Part shown: piece after piece, positions 22,057 through 31,126 of the stretch | Numbering within the stretch: the stretch's first letter is position 1 | How the letters are laid out: the number at the start of each line of letters is the position of its first letter | Assembly (NCBI GenBank): GCA_020718185.1 | Contig: DYSP01000001.1 | Location: 86,913-150,912, forward strand | Source of the DNA: Candidatus Odyssella sp. | GTDB lineage: Bacteria > Pseudomonadota > Alphaproteobacteria > Paracaedibacterales > Paracaedibacteraceae | Length of the DNA stretch: 64,000 nucleotides | Direction of reading: 5' to 3' | Notes under the pieces: generated by a model | Database searches by the model: none | The model's input: the letters and a program-made list of their open reading frames with translations, nothing else | Told to the model about the DNA's origin: nothing | Position numbers and translations under genes: made by a program

Positions 22057-22327
22057 TCTCCGCCACACGCGCTTGTTTATGTAAAACATGTTCATTTTGT
22101 TGACCAAGGAGAACAAGATATGTGTGATGCTGATCTTGAAATTGGATAAGACTGCGATTAATGTCAATTGCTTGACGTTTCATAATTTTTAAGTAGGAAG
22201 AATCTTTTCCATATAAGGCGAATTTTTCTTTGATGAAATGACTTTTCGTCACTTTTGCAACTAATAAAATTAGGACAATTATGAATACTAAAACACCTAG
22301 CGACTTTATCATTAACCCATAATCCAT
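22040..22327 (-). CDS. FliO-like flagellar biosynthesis protein
   Basis: 95 aa, single N-terminal TM then a short cytoplasmic domain; immediately upstream of and overlapping fliP. Confidence 0.6.
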   Translation of the reverse strand: MDYGLMIKSLGVLVFIIVLILLVAKVTKSHFIKEKFALYGKDSSYLKIMKRQAIDINRSLIQFQDQHHTYLVLLGQQNEHVLHKQARVAENVSDF

Positions 22328-22651
22328 CTAGGTCATCCGTCCTTTAGCATAGGCTTTTACGCCTTTAAGCCGCAATTGAGAATCATCCATATTTTTGCGT
22401 AAAGTTTCATAACGGTCTTGAAGTTGAAGAAGCTTTTCATTGAGTTGCTCAGCAAAAATCCGCATTTGTTCACGCGCAATAGCCTGTTCATCCGCTGAAA
22501 AAGTTAGCAAATCATCTAACAGACCAGATAGTTTGTCTTGTTCTTCTTGAAACGCTTCTGTTAAGGTTAATTCTTCAGGCATCAACAACAATTTCTCTTT
22601 AAGGCTCAAGAGACGTTGCATAAAGTCATCAAATGTCATCGTATCATTCAT
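22328..22651 (-). CDS. Hypothetical coiled-coil protein, possibly flagellum-associated
   Basis: 107 aa, charged and helical; tightly upstream of the fliO-like gene; no family recognised. Confidence 0.5.
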   Translation of the reverse strand: MNDTMTFDDFMQRLLSLKEKLLLMPEELTLTEAFQEEQDKLSGLLDDLLTFSADEQAIAREQMRIFAEQLNEKLLQLQDRYETLRKNMDDSQLRLKGVKAYAKGRMT

Positions 22652-22695
22652 ATGTAAACCCTAAAGATTAACAGAATTCCCTATATAACTTTTAT

Positions 22696-22773
22696 GAGAC
22701 CATTGCATAATGAGATATTTTGAATCGCATTGACACTGTTAAGAGCTTAAAAGAACCATTATGCAATGATCTC
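22696..22773. repeat. 78-bp MITE-like inverted-repeat element
   Basis: Left arm gagaccattgcataatg (22696-22712) and right arm cattatgcaatgatctc (22757-22773) are inverted repeats with one mismatch. Confidence 0.5.
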
Positions 22774-22784
22774 TTTAATTTATG

Positions 22785-23214
22785 TTATTGAGATATGTCC
22801 TTACTTGGGTTCTCAACGACAGTTGTTGTATTAGACATAGCTGTACTAGACGTATCAGCGGGAGGTGCACAAGATACCTGAGGTGCATGCTTCGTAAAAC
22901 CTTCAGACCAGCGATGCATATTATCCTCTTGCTCTGCTTGAACTTTGGAAAGCGCCTGACGAATAAGACCATTTTAACATCTTGAGTGCAGTTCGCAAGC
23001 TATCCATTATTCCTGATAGTCTTTGATCTTCTTTATTATGAATCGTCGTGATTTCTCCATCTGGAGTTCCCTTTGCATACAATTCCTCATAGTCAACCAC
23101 ATACGACTGCTTTGATGCATTAGAGCCTTGAGGTTTTTGTGATTGCTGTTCATCCATTGCTCCTACAGAAAGAATAGAAGCAAACGTCGTTAATAAAATA
23201 TATTGCATCATCAC
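22785..23214 (-). pseudogene. Small secreted protein gene, frameshifted
   Basis: Signal-like N-terminus MMMQYILLTTFASILSVGAMDEQQ; removing one A from the A4 run (22972-22975 as T's on +) gives ...KMLNGLIRQALSKVQAEQEDNMHRWSEGFTKHAPQVSCAPPADTSSTAMSNTTTVVENPSKDISQ*. Confidence 0.6.
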
Positions 23215-23389
23215 TTATAAATCCCACCTCTAAAAAATTATTCACAATATATAGTAAAATGTATAACAACAAGAATAAAGGGCATTTAAAATTAATAAAT
23301 TTAGTTAATAAATCATCAACTTATAAAAAGGTTCATATCATGGCAATTAGGGTTTGCGTCAGGGTTTTATCATATGTTACCCTAAGCCC

Positions 23390-24673
23390 ATGCATTCAGA
23401 TATACACTTAACAGAGATTACCCTTGTCGTTGTCGCCGCACTTGCTGGTGGCCTTGCCCTTGTGCGCCTTAAGCAACCCCCTATTTTGGGGTATATTTTA
23501 GCAGGCATTATCCTTGGCCCTTCTGGTTTAGCATTAATTGAATCACGAGAGATAGTCTCAACTCTGGCTGAACTAGGTGTGTTATTGCTTCTTTTCGTTG
23601 TCGGCATGGAACTTAATCTTAGAACATTCAAAAAAGCATGGGTAATTACAACTCTGTGCACTGGTCTTCAAGTTGCCTCGGCATTAGCCATTACCTTTTT
23701 ACTCGCCCCTCTTTTTGGGTGGTCGGTTGGAATGTCGCTTTTAGTTGGCTTTGTGATGTCTTTGTCTTCAACAGCTGTTGTTGTCAATATGCTAGAAAAT
23801 ATTAACGAATATCGAACTGAAACAGGTCAATATGCTATTGGTGTATTAATCGCTCAAGATTTAGCCATCGTTCCAATGATTCTGATTTTACGTAACTTAG
23901 GAAAATCAGGCTTTGACCCTAGTCTGATCATGAAATTGGTTTTATCTGTTAGCTTTATTGTTATTTTAATTTCTTATCTATCTCGCAAACAACGTGTTCG
24001 ACTACCCCTAACCCAAATGATTTCGGGTATCAAAGAATTAACGCCTCTTGCTTGCTTAACATTTTGTTTTGCCGCAGCTGCCATTTCGGGTCTAATTGGT
24101 TTATCTGCTGCTTATGGTGCTTTTTTGGCGGGACTTGTCTTAGGGAACACTCATGAACGTTTGATTCTTTTAGAAACGACTCAACCTATTCAAAGCACTC
24201 TTTTAATGGTGTTTTTCCTATCCATAGGATTGCTTTTAGACATTAATTTCATTATGGATCATTGGACTATGGTCTTGGTGTTATTGTTTGTGATTACCTT
24301 TGTTAAAACAGCCCTTAATATTGGCATTTTACATCTTTTGCGACTACCATGGTCCCAATCATTTTTGATTGGAGTTGTTTTAGCTCAATTAGGGGAATTT
24401 GCCTTTCTCTTAGCAACGGTCGGCTATGAAACAAAAATTATCGATAGTTATGGTCAAAAACTTATCATTGCGTTAACTGTCTTATCTCTCGCGTTTAGTC
24501 CTGTATGGCTTTCTATTGCAAGACGCCTAAAACAACGCGCTTCTCTTGCTAATGGAAGTATCTTTCGCGAAATGATCATGAAAGCGGGTGGTGGACGATC
24601 TGGTTGGTATTCGAGATTAAAAACAAAAATAAGAAAACCTAAACCTGATATTTTAGATGAAGATGAATCTTAA
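23390..24673 (+). CDS. CPA2-family cation:proton antiporter (KefB/YbaL-like)
   Basis: ~427 aa, about 12 TM segments; QPPILGYILAGIILGPSGL, LSSTAVVVNML. Start placed at ATG 23390. Confidence 0.85.
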   Translation: MHSDIHLTEITLVVVAALAGGLALVRLKQPPILGYILAGIILGPSGLALIESREIVSTLAELGVLLLLFVVGMELNLRTFKKAWVITTLCTGLQVASALAITFLLAPLFGWSVGMSLLVGFVMSLSSTAVVVNMLENINEYRTETGQYAIGVLIAQDLAIVPMILILRNLGKSGFDPSLIMKLVLSVSFIVILISYLSRKQRVRLPLTQMISGIKELTPLACLTFCFAAAAISGLIGLSAAYGAFLAGLVLGNTHERLILLETTQPIQSTLLMVFFLSIGLLLDINFIMDHWTMVLVLLFVITFVKTALNIGILHLLRLPWSQSFLIGVVLAQLGEFAFLLATVGYETKIIDSYGQKLIIALTVLSLAFSPVWLSIARRLKQRASLANGSIFREMIMKAGGGRSGWYSRLKTKIRKPKPDILDEDES

Positions 24674-25325
24674 AACCAAACCAACTCAACCGAGTTTTGC
24701 TCTTGAATCCGAACATTCTGGCATTGTAGTCGGCATTGATGAAGCTGGATGCGGCCCATGGGCCGGACCCGTTGTTGCAGGTGCTTGCATACTGCGCGAC
24801 CGAGATAAGTTAGCACCCCTTTTAACTCTTATTAACGACTCAAAAATGTTAACTTCCAAAAAACGTGATAGCATCTTTGAACAATTAATCCAATTACCTG
24901 AACATCAATTTTTCTATAGCATCGGTATGGCCAGCGTTGAAGAAATTGATACAATCAATATTGGCAAGGCCACACGCCTAGCGATGGAACGCGCCATCAA
25001 TAGCCTTTCTCTAAAACCAACTGTTGCCTTGATTGATGGTATTCGTAAGCCCATCTTGCCTCAACAACAAGTTATTACGGTAGTGAAAGGAGATCAAAAA
25101 TCTTATTCTATTGCTGCTGCTTCTATCATCGCAAAAGTTACTCGTGACCGATTGATGAAAGACCTTGATCGAGAATTTCCAGTTTATGGATGGAGCCACA
25201 ATGCGGGCTATGGCACTGCAAAACATCAAGCTGCTTTGAGAGAATTTGGGGTAACTGTGCATCATCGACGCAGCTTTGCCCCCATTGCAAAATTACTTAC
25301 AACTGATACATTAAATGATATTTAA
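24657..25325 (+). CDS. rnhB: Ribonuclease HII
   Basis: GIDEAGCGPWAGPVVAGACIL, DSKMLTSKKR, HNAGYGTAKHQAAL. Confidence 0.96.
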   Translation: MKMNLKTKPTQPSFALESEHSGIVVGIDEAGCGPWAGPVVAGACILRDRDKLAPLLTLINDSKMLTSKKRDSIFEQLIQLPEHQFFYSIGMASVEEIDTINIGKATRLAMERAINSLSLKPTVALIDGIRKPILPQQQVITVVKGDQKSYSIAAASIIAKVTRDRLMKDLDREFPVYGWSHNAGYGTAKHQAALREFGVTVHHRRSFAPIAKLLTTDTLNDI

Positions 25326-26151
25326 GACTTTCATAGGTGGTGGGAATGCTAAAAGTTCGTTCTTGCCCTTCAAAATCAATTAGCTTGTAATATTTTCCGC
25401 GTTCAATGGCAAGTTCTTTAAGCGCTATAAAATCAGTAATATTACGTTCAACACTATGAAAAGAATTGCGCGTTAATGAAGAAAAATCCATTAAAGGATC
25501 TTCATCTACGAGCCAATTTTCAAATCCATTTCTTGCCAATACTTTAAGTGATCCAATGTTATCTGGGCTGACTACAGCTTCAAACTGAGAAAGTGCTTCT
25601 CCCTTATAACATTTAAATGGAGTTGCACTTGTATCTTTTCCAAGCCCGCGCTTACGCACTTCAGGTGCCCATTGCTCGATAAATCCTTTGAGGACATCAG
25701 ATCCAATTCCTTTTCCCCAAATACTGGGAATATAAGCATAACTTAAACCTGCAATACCCGGTTTGCTGGTCAGCCCAGCAAGAATGAATCCTAGTGGTGT
25801 TTTATTAGATTTGTCCCAAACGATTAGCCCCCCATGTGGCTCACCGGCTCTGAATCTTGGCAACCACAGATTTAGTGTACGATCGAGTACGTCTTGTGAA
25901 TTTACAGAAGGCCCGGCTCCATAAAATTTCATAATCTCTGCATCTAAAAATAGATAATTTAAAAAATTGGTATCAGATTCTTTAGCATTTGTTGCAAACC
26001 ATTTGTCACCTTCAATGGTCATTTCTAAATAGTTTGGGTGGAATTGCAAAGGATAATCTTCACCTAGCGGCTGATCAGTTGCATATCCAGTGCTTCCATA
26101 TCCAAAGCAAATAACAATCGCCATAATCAATTTATTGATGAACATCTTCAC
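25297..26151 (-). CDS. GNAT-family acetyltransferase with predicted signal peptide
   Basis: N-terminus MKMFINKLIMAIVICFGYGSTGYA; GNAT motif A-like YAYIPSIWGKGIGSDVLKGFIEQWAPE and a downstream N...VLARNGFE. Confidence 0.7.
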   Translation of the reverse strand: MKMFINKLIMAIVICFGYGSTGYATDQPLGEDYPLQFHPNYLEMTIEGDKWFATNAKESDTNFLNYLFLDAEIMKFYGAGPSVNSQDVLDRTLNLWLPRFRAGEPHGGLIVWDKSNKTPLGFILAGLTSKPGIAGLSYAYIPSIWGKGIGSDVLKGFIEQWAPEVRKRGLGKDTSATPFKCYKGEALSQFEAVVSPDNIGSLKVLARNGFENWLVDEDPLMDFSSLTRNSFHSVERNITDFIALKELAIERGKYYKLIDFEGQERTFSIPTTYESLKYHLMYQL

Positions 26152-26356
26152 ACCTCGCTTTATTTGTTAAAATGAATCGAAGAGATAATGCTAAGGGTGA
26201 AACATTAAAAAATAATGAAATATTTCAATCTATTAGATTGATTTTTAATAAAACAAATCATTTCAGAGATCTTGCATAAGATCATGAAGAGTATACAATA
26301 TAGTCTTAATTCATTATCATGACCTTTATAGAAATTGCTAAGCAGCCAGAAACAAA

Positions 26357-27355
26357 GTGAACAATCTTTCTTCAGATCAATTCATTATAGATTGCCTAAA
26401 ATCCCATTATGGTATTGATGTTATTAAGCTTACATTCCTTCCATTGGGAGCAGATATGGATGCATCAGTGTACAAAGCAGAGACACATGAACAGCGATCT
26501 TACTTTGTAAAATTAAAACGTGATCATCATGATGATATTAGTACTGCCATCATAGAACTATTACATGATGCCAAGATTCAGCATGTTATTATGCCTATCA
26601 AAACAATTCGTGGACAACTAGCTCAGCATACCGATAACTTTACTTTTATTGTTTATCCATTTATTGAGGGACAGGATGGTTTTAGCCGTTCACTAACAGA
26701 TGATCAATGGCTCATTCTGGGTAAGACATTAAGACAAATTCACGAAATTGATGTGCCTTTGTCAATACAACACCATATTCGAAGAGAAACGTACTCTTCC
26801 AAATGGCGAGAGTTTGTGCGATCATTTTACCCTTATCTTGAAACCGGTGCACCTAGCGATGAAACAGCAATAAAGCTATTAGATTTTATGAAAAAAAATA
26901 AGAAAATCATTCACCGGTTAGTAGATCGAGCTGAGCAGCTAGCCCATAAGCTTTACAATGCGTCGCCTAAAATCGTGTTATGTCATTCTGATATTCATGG
27001 AGGGAATGTCTTGATCGATAAAAGCAATAATCTTTATATTGTCGATTGGGATGCCCCCATTATGGCACCAAAGGAACGTGATCTGATGTTTATTGGTGGA
27101 GGTGTCGGTAATGTTTGGAATAAACCGTCTGAAGAAAATCTATTTTATAAAGGTTATGAAAACACTGAAATCAATAGAATAATTTTAGCTTATTATCGGC
27201 ATGAACGAATTGTGGAAGATATTGCCATCTATTGCCAGAGTTTGTTTTTTACAACGGTCAACAACGAGGATAAACAAGAAATATACAGGCATTTTATTGA
27301 CATGTTTGCCCCAAGAGGCGTCGTAGACATTGCCTTCGAAACTAACAAAGGATAA
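26357..27355 (+). CDS. Aminoglycoside phosphotransferase family protein, resembling APH(9) spectinomycin kinases
   Basis: LCHSDIHGGNVLIDKSNNLYIVDWDAP catalytic/DFG-like region; N-terminal 'LPLGADMDASVYKAETHEQRSYFVKLKRDHHDD'. GTG start. Confidence 0.75.
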   Translation: MNNLSSDQFIIDCLKSHYGIDVIKLTFLPLGADMDASVYKAETHEQRSYFVKLKRDHHDDISTAIIELLHDAKIQHVIMPIKTIRGQLAQHTDNFTFIVYPFIEGQDGFSRSLTDDQWLILGKTLRQIHEIDVPLSIQHHIRRETYSSKWREFVRSFYPYLETGAPSDETAIKLLDFMKKNKKIIHRLVDRAEQLAHKLYNASPKIVLCHSDIHGGNVLIDKSNNLYIVDWDAPIMAPKERDLMFIGGGVGNVWNKPSEENLFYKGYENTEINRIILAYYRHERIVEDIAIYCQSLFFTTVNNEDKQEIYRHFIDMFAPRGVVDIAFETNKG

Positions 27356-27369
27356 ATTTACTAATATTG

Positions 27370-28413
27370 TTAGGTGATGTTCCGATATTTTTCCACATGC
27401 GCGGCGACTTTACGCATTAGCGTTGGCAACGCATAATCATCAAGATTTTTTGGATCAACTAATAAATCACCAGGCTGATCAAGACCTATTGCCTTAACAA
27501 TAGTAAGACGCAATTGAAAATGGGTAAATGTATGAATCACTTCGTGTGGTAAAACGACCCAATTTGCGAAAGGAAGTTGTTTTGAGATTGTTTGCGCAAC
27601 TTCATAAGGATGATCTTGCCAAGCGGTTCCCGGAAATTCCATCAAATTTGCAAGCAATCCTTTTTCTGGGCGACGGCGCAACCACACATGATTTTGCTCA
27701 TCCATATACCAATAAGTAATTCCATAGCGAACAGGCCTTGGGATTTTTGCTTTTTTACGAGGTAACGTTGTCGCTTTTTCAGTGTTTGCTACAAGACAAT
27801 AAGATTCAATGGGACAATCATGGCATAGCGGCTTATTTGGCCTACAAATTGTTGCCCCTAAATCCATTAAGGCTTGAGCAAAATCACCGCGCCTGTTGTC
27901 AGGCACATAGTCTTTTACCTTTAATCGCACCTCATCAAGCAATTGAGGCAATTCTTTTTCTAAACAAAGAACCCGTGAAAAAACACGAACGATGTTACCA
28001 TCCACTGGCACAACAGATTGATCATAAGCAATTGAGGCAATCGCTGCTGCTGTATAAGGACCGATACCAGGCAAGGCTAACAACTGGGGCAATTCTTGTG
28101 GCACTCGCCCTTGGTGTTCATTTACTATGATTTGTGTGCATTTATGAAGATTACGAGCACGTGAATAATATCCAAGTCCTTGCCACGCATGATAAATCTC
28201 ATCTTGTGTGGCTGCAGCAAAATTTTCAATCGTTGGCCATTTTTCAATAAAATATCTAAAATAATCAATGACAGTTGCAACAGTGGTTTGCTGCAACATA
28301 ATTTCACTTAAAAGAACATAGTAAGGGTTGGGCGTCTTCCCTGGATTTGCACGCCAGGGAAGATGTCGATGAGACCGATCATACCAATCCAATAGAGATT
28401 GATGAAATGTCAT
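27370..28413 (-). CDS. mutY: A/G-specific adenine glycosylase
   Basis: RSHRHLPWR, LSEIMLQQTTVATV, LPGIGPYTAAAIASIAY, 4Fe-4S cysteines C-X6-C-X2-C-X5-C, C-terminal NUDIX-like domain. Confidence 0.95.
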   Translation of the reverse strand: MTFHQSLLDWYDRSHRHLPWRANPGKTPNPYYVLLSEIMLQQTTVATVIDYFRYFIEKWPTIENFAAATQDEIYHAWQGLGYYSRARNLHKCTQIIVNEHQGRVPQELPQLLALPGIGPYTAAAIASIAYDQSVVPVDGNIVRVFSRVLCLEKELPQLLDEVRLKVKDYVPDNRRGDFAQALMDLGATICRPNKPLCHDCPIESYCLVANTEKATTLPRKKAKIPRPVRYGITYWYMDEQNHVWLRRRPEKGLLANLMEFPGTAWQDHPYEVAQTISKQLPFANWVVLPHEVIHTFTHFQLRLTIVKAIGLDQPGDLLVDPKNLDDYALPTLMRKVAAHVEKYRNIT

Positions 28414-29405
28414 GAAAGTTGGCGAATCTGCTTTGCATAACTTTCAGGTACAGCAATTGCCAACAATTCTTGTGTTTTTGAATTGAGGACAACTTCTTGA
28501 GGCACATCATGAGTTACAGGAAAGTCAGCTGTTGTCTTACCTGCCATTAATCCTATGATCATTTCTGCAGTTTTTTTACCCATAGCTTTACGATCATAAG
28601 CAACTGCAGCCAACACACCACTGGCAACCGAAGCAGAGTCATTGGCAAAAACAGGAATCTTTGCTTGATTCGCAGCATTCGCAACGGCAGACGCCGCAGC
28701 CATAACCGTATTGTCGTTGGGAAAATAAATCGCATCAACTTTACCAATCAATGATTTTGTAGCCGATACCACTTCTGACGTGTTATTAGCGGCTGCAAAA
28801 ACAAGGTCAATTTGATGCTGTGCTGCTACTTGTTCCATTTGTTTCAAAATAGCAACAGAGTTAACTTCAGCGGGGTTATAAAGAACGCCAATTTTTTTTA
28901 AAGATGGTACAAAAGCCTTAATCAAAGCGATTTGTGGTTCCACAGGCATAAAATCACTAATCCCTGTAACCCCTGCTTGTGTTTGATCATAGGCGGACAC
29001 GAGCTTTGCCGCCACAGGGTCTGTCACAGCCGTAAACACCAAGGGAATTTGAGCTTGTCTGGCAATCGGAAGTAATGTTTGTGCACTTTGAGTCGATAAT
29101 GCCACCATCACAACAGGTTTTAACATTTGAAATTTTTTAGCAATTTCTGCGGCAACTGATACGTTACCATTCGCATTTTCATAGATAATTTTGACGGTTT
29201 CACTATCTTTAAATCCATGAGTCGCTAAAGCATCAATCATGCTGATACGAACTTCATCTAGCGTATGGTGATCAATAATTTGGGTGATGGCGATAATCGG
29301 AAGATCTTGGGATTTGTCTTTAGGAAAAAGGAAGAAAAAAATGCTCGCAAAAGTAACAGCGGCAAGAATCAAATATTTTATAAAGGGGTGTCGTTGATAG
29401 GCCAT
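28410..29405 (-). CDS. ABC transporter substrate-binding protein (TrpX/YtrX-like, PF04392-type)
   Basis: N-terminal TM/signal, then 'IAITQIIDHHTLDEVRISMIDAL' and 'IPLVFTAVTDPVAAKLV'; no adjacent permease or ATPase. Confidence 0.8.
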   Translation of the reverse strand: MAYQRHPFIKYLILAAVTFASIFFFLFPKDKSQDLPIIAITQIIDHHTLDEVRISMIDALATHGFKDSETVKIIYENANGNVSVAAEIAKKFQMLKPVVMVALSTQSAQTLLPIARQAQIPLVFTAVTDPVAAKLVSAYDQTQAGVTGISDFMPVEPQIALIKAFVPSLKKIGVLYNPAEVNSVAILKQMEQVAAQHQIDLVFAAANNTSEVVSATKSLIGKVDAIYFPNDNTVMAAASAVANAANQAKIPVFANDSASVASGVLAAVAYDRKAMGKKTAEMIIGLMAGKTTADFPVTHDVPQEVVLNSKTQELLAIAVPESYAKQIRQLS

Positions 29406-29508
29406 ATTAATCTCGATAAGTTATTTTTAATTTTTCTAGGTGACGTTTTTAAAATAGAAATGCAACAACAACGCATAGGAAGTTCCTCTGTAATTTTTTA
29501 AACAAAAT

Positions 29509-29546
29509 AAGCTTTGGAATTATAAATTCTAATATTTCCAAAGCTT
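29509..29546 (-). terminator. Terminator-like hairpin downstream of the exported glutaredoxin gene
   Basis: Perfect 11-bp inverted repeat aagctttggaa...ttccaaagctt. Confidence 0.55.
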
Positions 29547-29555
29547 GATCGTCAA

Positions 29556-29972
29556 TTAATTTTTAACATTTTCTGGTGGATTTTTAAGCATTTCGTCCAC
29601 ATCACCCCAAACAATATCAAGGTAACTGCCCACATGTTTACCATTAATCATCACTTGAGGAACTGTCTTTTTTCCAGTTTTATCCTCTAGTTCTTTTAAT
29701 TTTGCTGCATTATTATCAACATTTATTTCTGTAAAAGGGACGTTCTTTTCTGTAAATACGTCTTTCACTGAATTGCAATAAGAACAGCTTTTGGATGAAT
29801 AAATTATCACTTCCAGATCTTTTTTAGCTAATGATTTATCAGCATTTGAGGCTGCAGAATTAGCCTGAGATGCCGCTTCTGCTTGGCTCTCAGTTATTAA
29901 TGTGGAACAAGTCAACATTGTTACTATTGACAAAGAGAATAAAATTTTTGTTAGCATAAGAATTAAAATCAC
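29556..29972 (-). CDS. Glutaredoxin-domain protein with predicted signal peptide
   Basis: Signal-like N-terminus (KILFSLSIVTMLTCSTLITESQAEA), Ala/Ser linker, then a glutaredoxin fold with CSYC and TVPQVMINGKHVGSY. Confidence 0.82.
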   Translation of the reverse strand: MILILMLTKILFSLSIVTMLTCSTLITESQAEAASQANSAASNADKSLAKKDLEVIIYSSKSCSYCNSVKDVFTEKNVPFTEINVDNNAAKLKELEDKTGKKTVPQVMINGKHVGSYLDIVWGDVDEMLKNPPENVKN

Positions 29973-30004
29973 CGTTATATTTTATACTTTGACTGTAGGT
30001 AAAA

Positions 30005-30760
30005 TTGTCCTTTTTATCAAGCATAATCCTGCCTCATCTTAACCATTGGTCAACGTTGGGGCTCAATTTATTATTACCTCCTCGATGCTTAAGCTGTGGA
30101 GAACATGCAAGTGAACCCCATCAATTATGTGGAACTTGTTGGAAGTCTCTCGAATTTATTACAACACCTTACTGCGAAAAATGTGGGCATCCCTTTGTTG
30201 TAGATCAATCCCATTTAATTTGTGGAGAATGCCTTCACTAGCCTCCGCTTTTTACCGGTGGCCGATCTGCCTTTCGCTATGATTCATTAATCCGTGAGCT
30301 TATTTTAAAATTCAAACACGGCGACGCCACTTATCTTGCCAAACCACTTGGTCGCTGGATGACACGAAGTGGAGAAGATTTATTGGCAAAATGTGATTGC
30401 ATTATTCCTGTGCCACTCCATCGATGGCGTTTATTAAAGCGTCGGTATAATCAAGCGACTTTGCTAGCGCGGGAAATTAGCTCTAACAGCAACCTTCCTT
30501 ATCTTACAAATGTTTTGATTCGAACAAAAAATAATACCTCTCAACATGAGAAAATCACGTAAATCTCGTGAAGAAAATGTAAAAAGCATCTTTAAAATTG
30601 CGCCCCAGCACTTAGCTTTGGTGAAAAAAAATCATTCTTATTGGTGGATGATGTGTGGACGACGGGGGCAACACTTAATGCTTGTATCAAAACATTTAAA
30701 AAAGCAGGTGCTAAAGATGTTTATGTTTTAACGCTCGCCAGAGCCATTAAGGGTAGCTAA
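30005..30760 (+). pseudogene. comF: ComF-family phosphoribosyltransferase, degraded
   Basis: ComF zinc finger (CLSCGEH...LCGTCW...YCEKCGHPF...ICGECLH) then in-frame TAG (30239-30241), then PPLFTGGRSAFRYDSLIRELILKFKHGD..., frame change at A4 (30551-30554) and return at A8 (30624-30631) to [41 protein letters not shown]. Confidence 0.9.
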
Positions 30761-30790
30761 TATAACCTTAGTAATTTATGGAGAAATATA

Positions 30791-31048
30791 ATGGTAAAAG
30801 TTGTTGTTTATAGTAAAGATTATTGCCCCTACTGTGTCAAAGCTAAAAATCTTTTAGCTAAAAAAGGAGTTGCTTTTGAAGAAATAGATATTACCAATGA
30901 TCCAAAAAAACAAGAAGAAATGCTGGCAAAAGCCGAAGGGCGACGCACCGTTCCGCAAATTTTTATCAATGATAAACCCATTGGTGGTTATGACGATTTA
31001 CAAGCACTAGATTCAATTGGCAGACTTGATTCTTTGCTAAAAGCATGA
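30791..31048 (+). CDS. grxC: Glutaredoxin 3
   Basis: 85 aa; CPYC active site, TVPQIFINDKPIGGYDDL. Confidence 0.95.
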   Translation: MVKVVVYSKDYCPYCVKAKNLLAKKGVAFEEIDITNDPKKQEEMLAKAEGRRTVPQIFINDKPIGGYDDLQALDSIGRLDSLLKA

Positions 31049-31126
31049 AAAGCCTCAAAATTTCAATAAAAAATTAAGAAAAATCATTGTATCATAGAAA
31101 AAACATGAAAAAAGAGTTCCCACTCT

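Noticed and set aside
30239-30241. Possible TAG recoding in comF
   Set aside because: TAG is used as a normal terminal stop by intact genes here (clpB, ETF-QO), and comF also has frameshifts, so decay is simpler.
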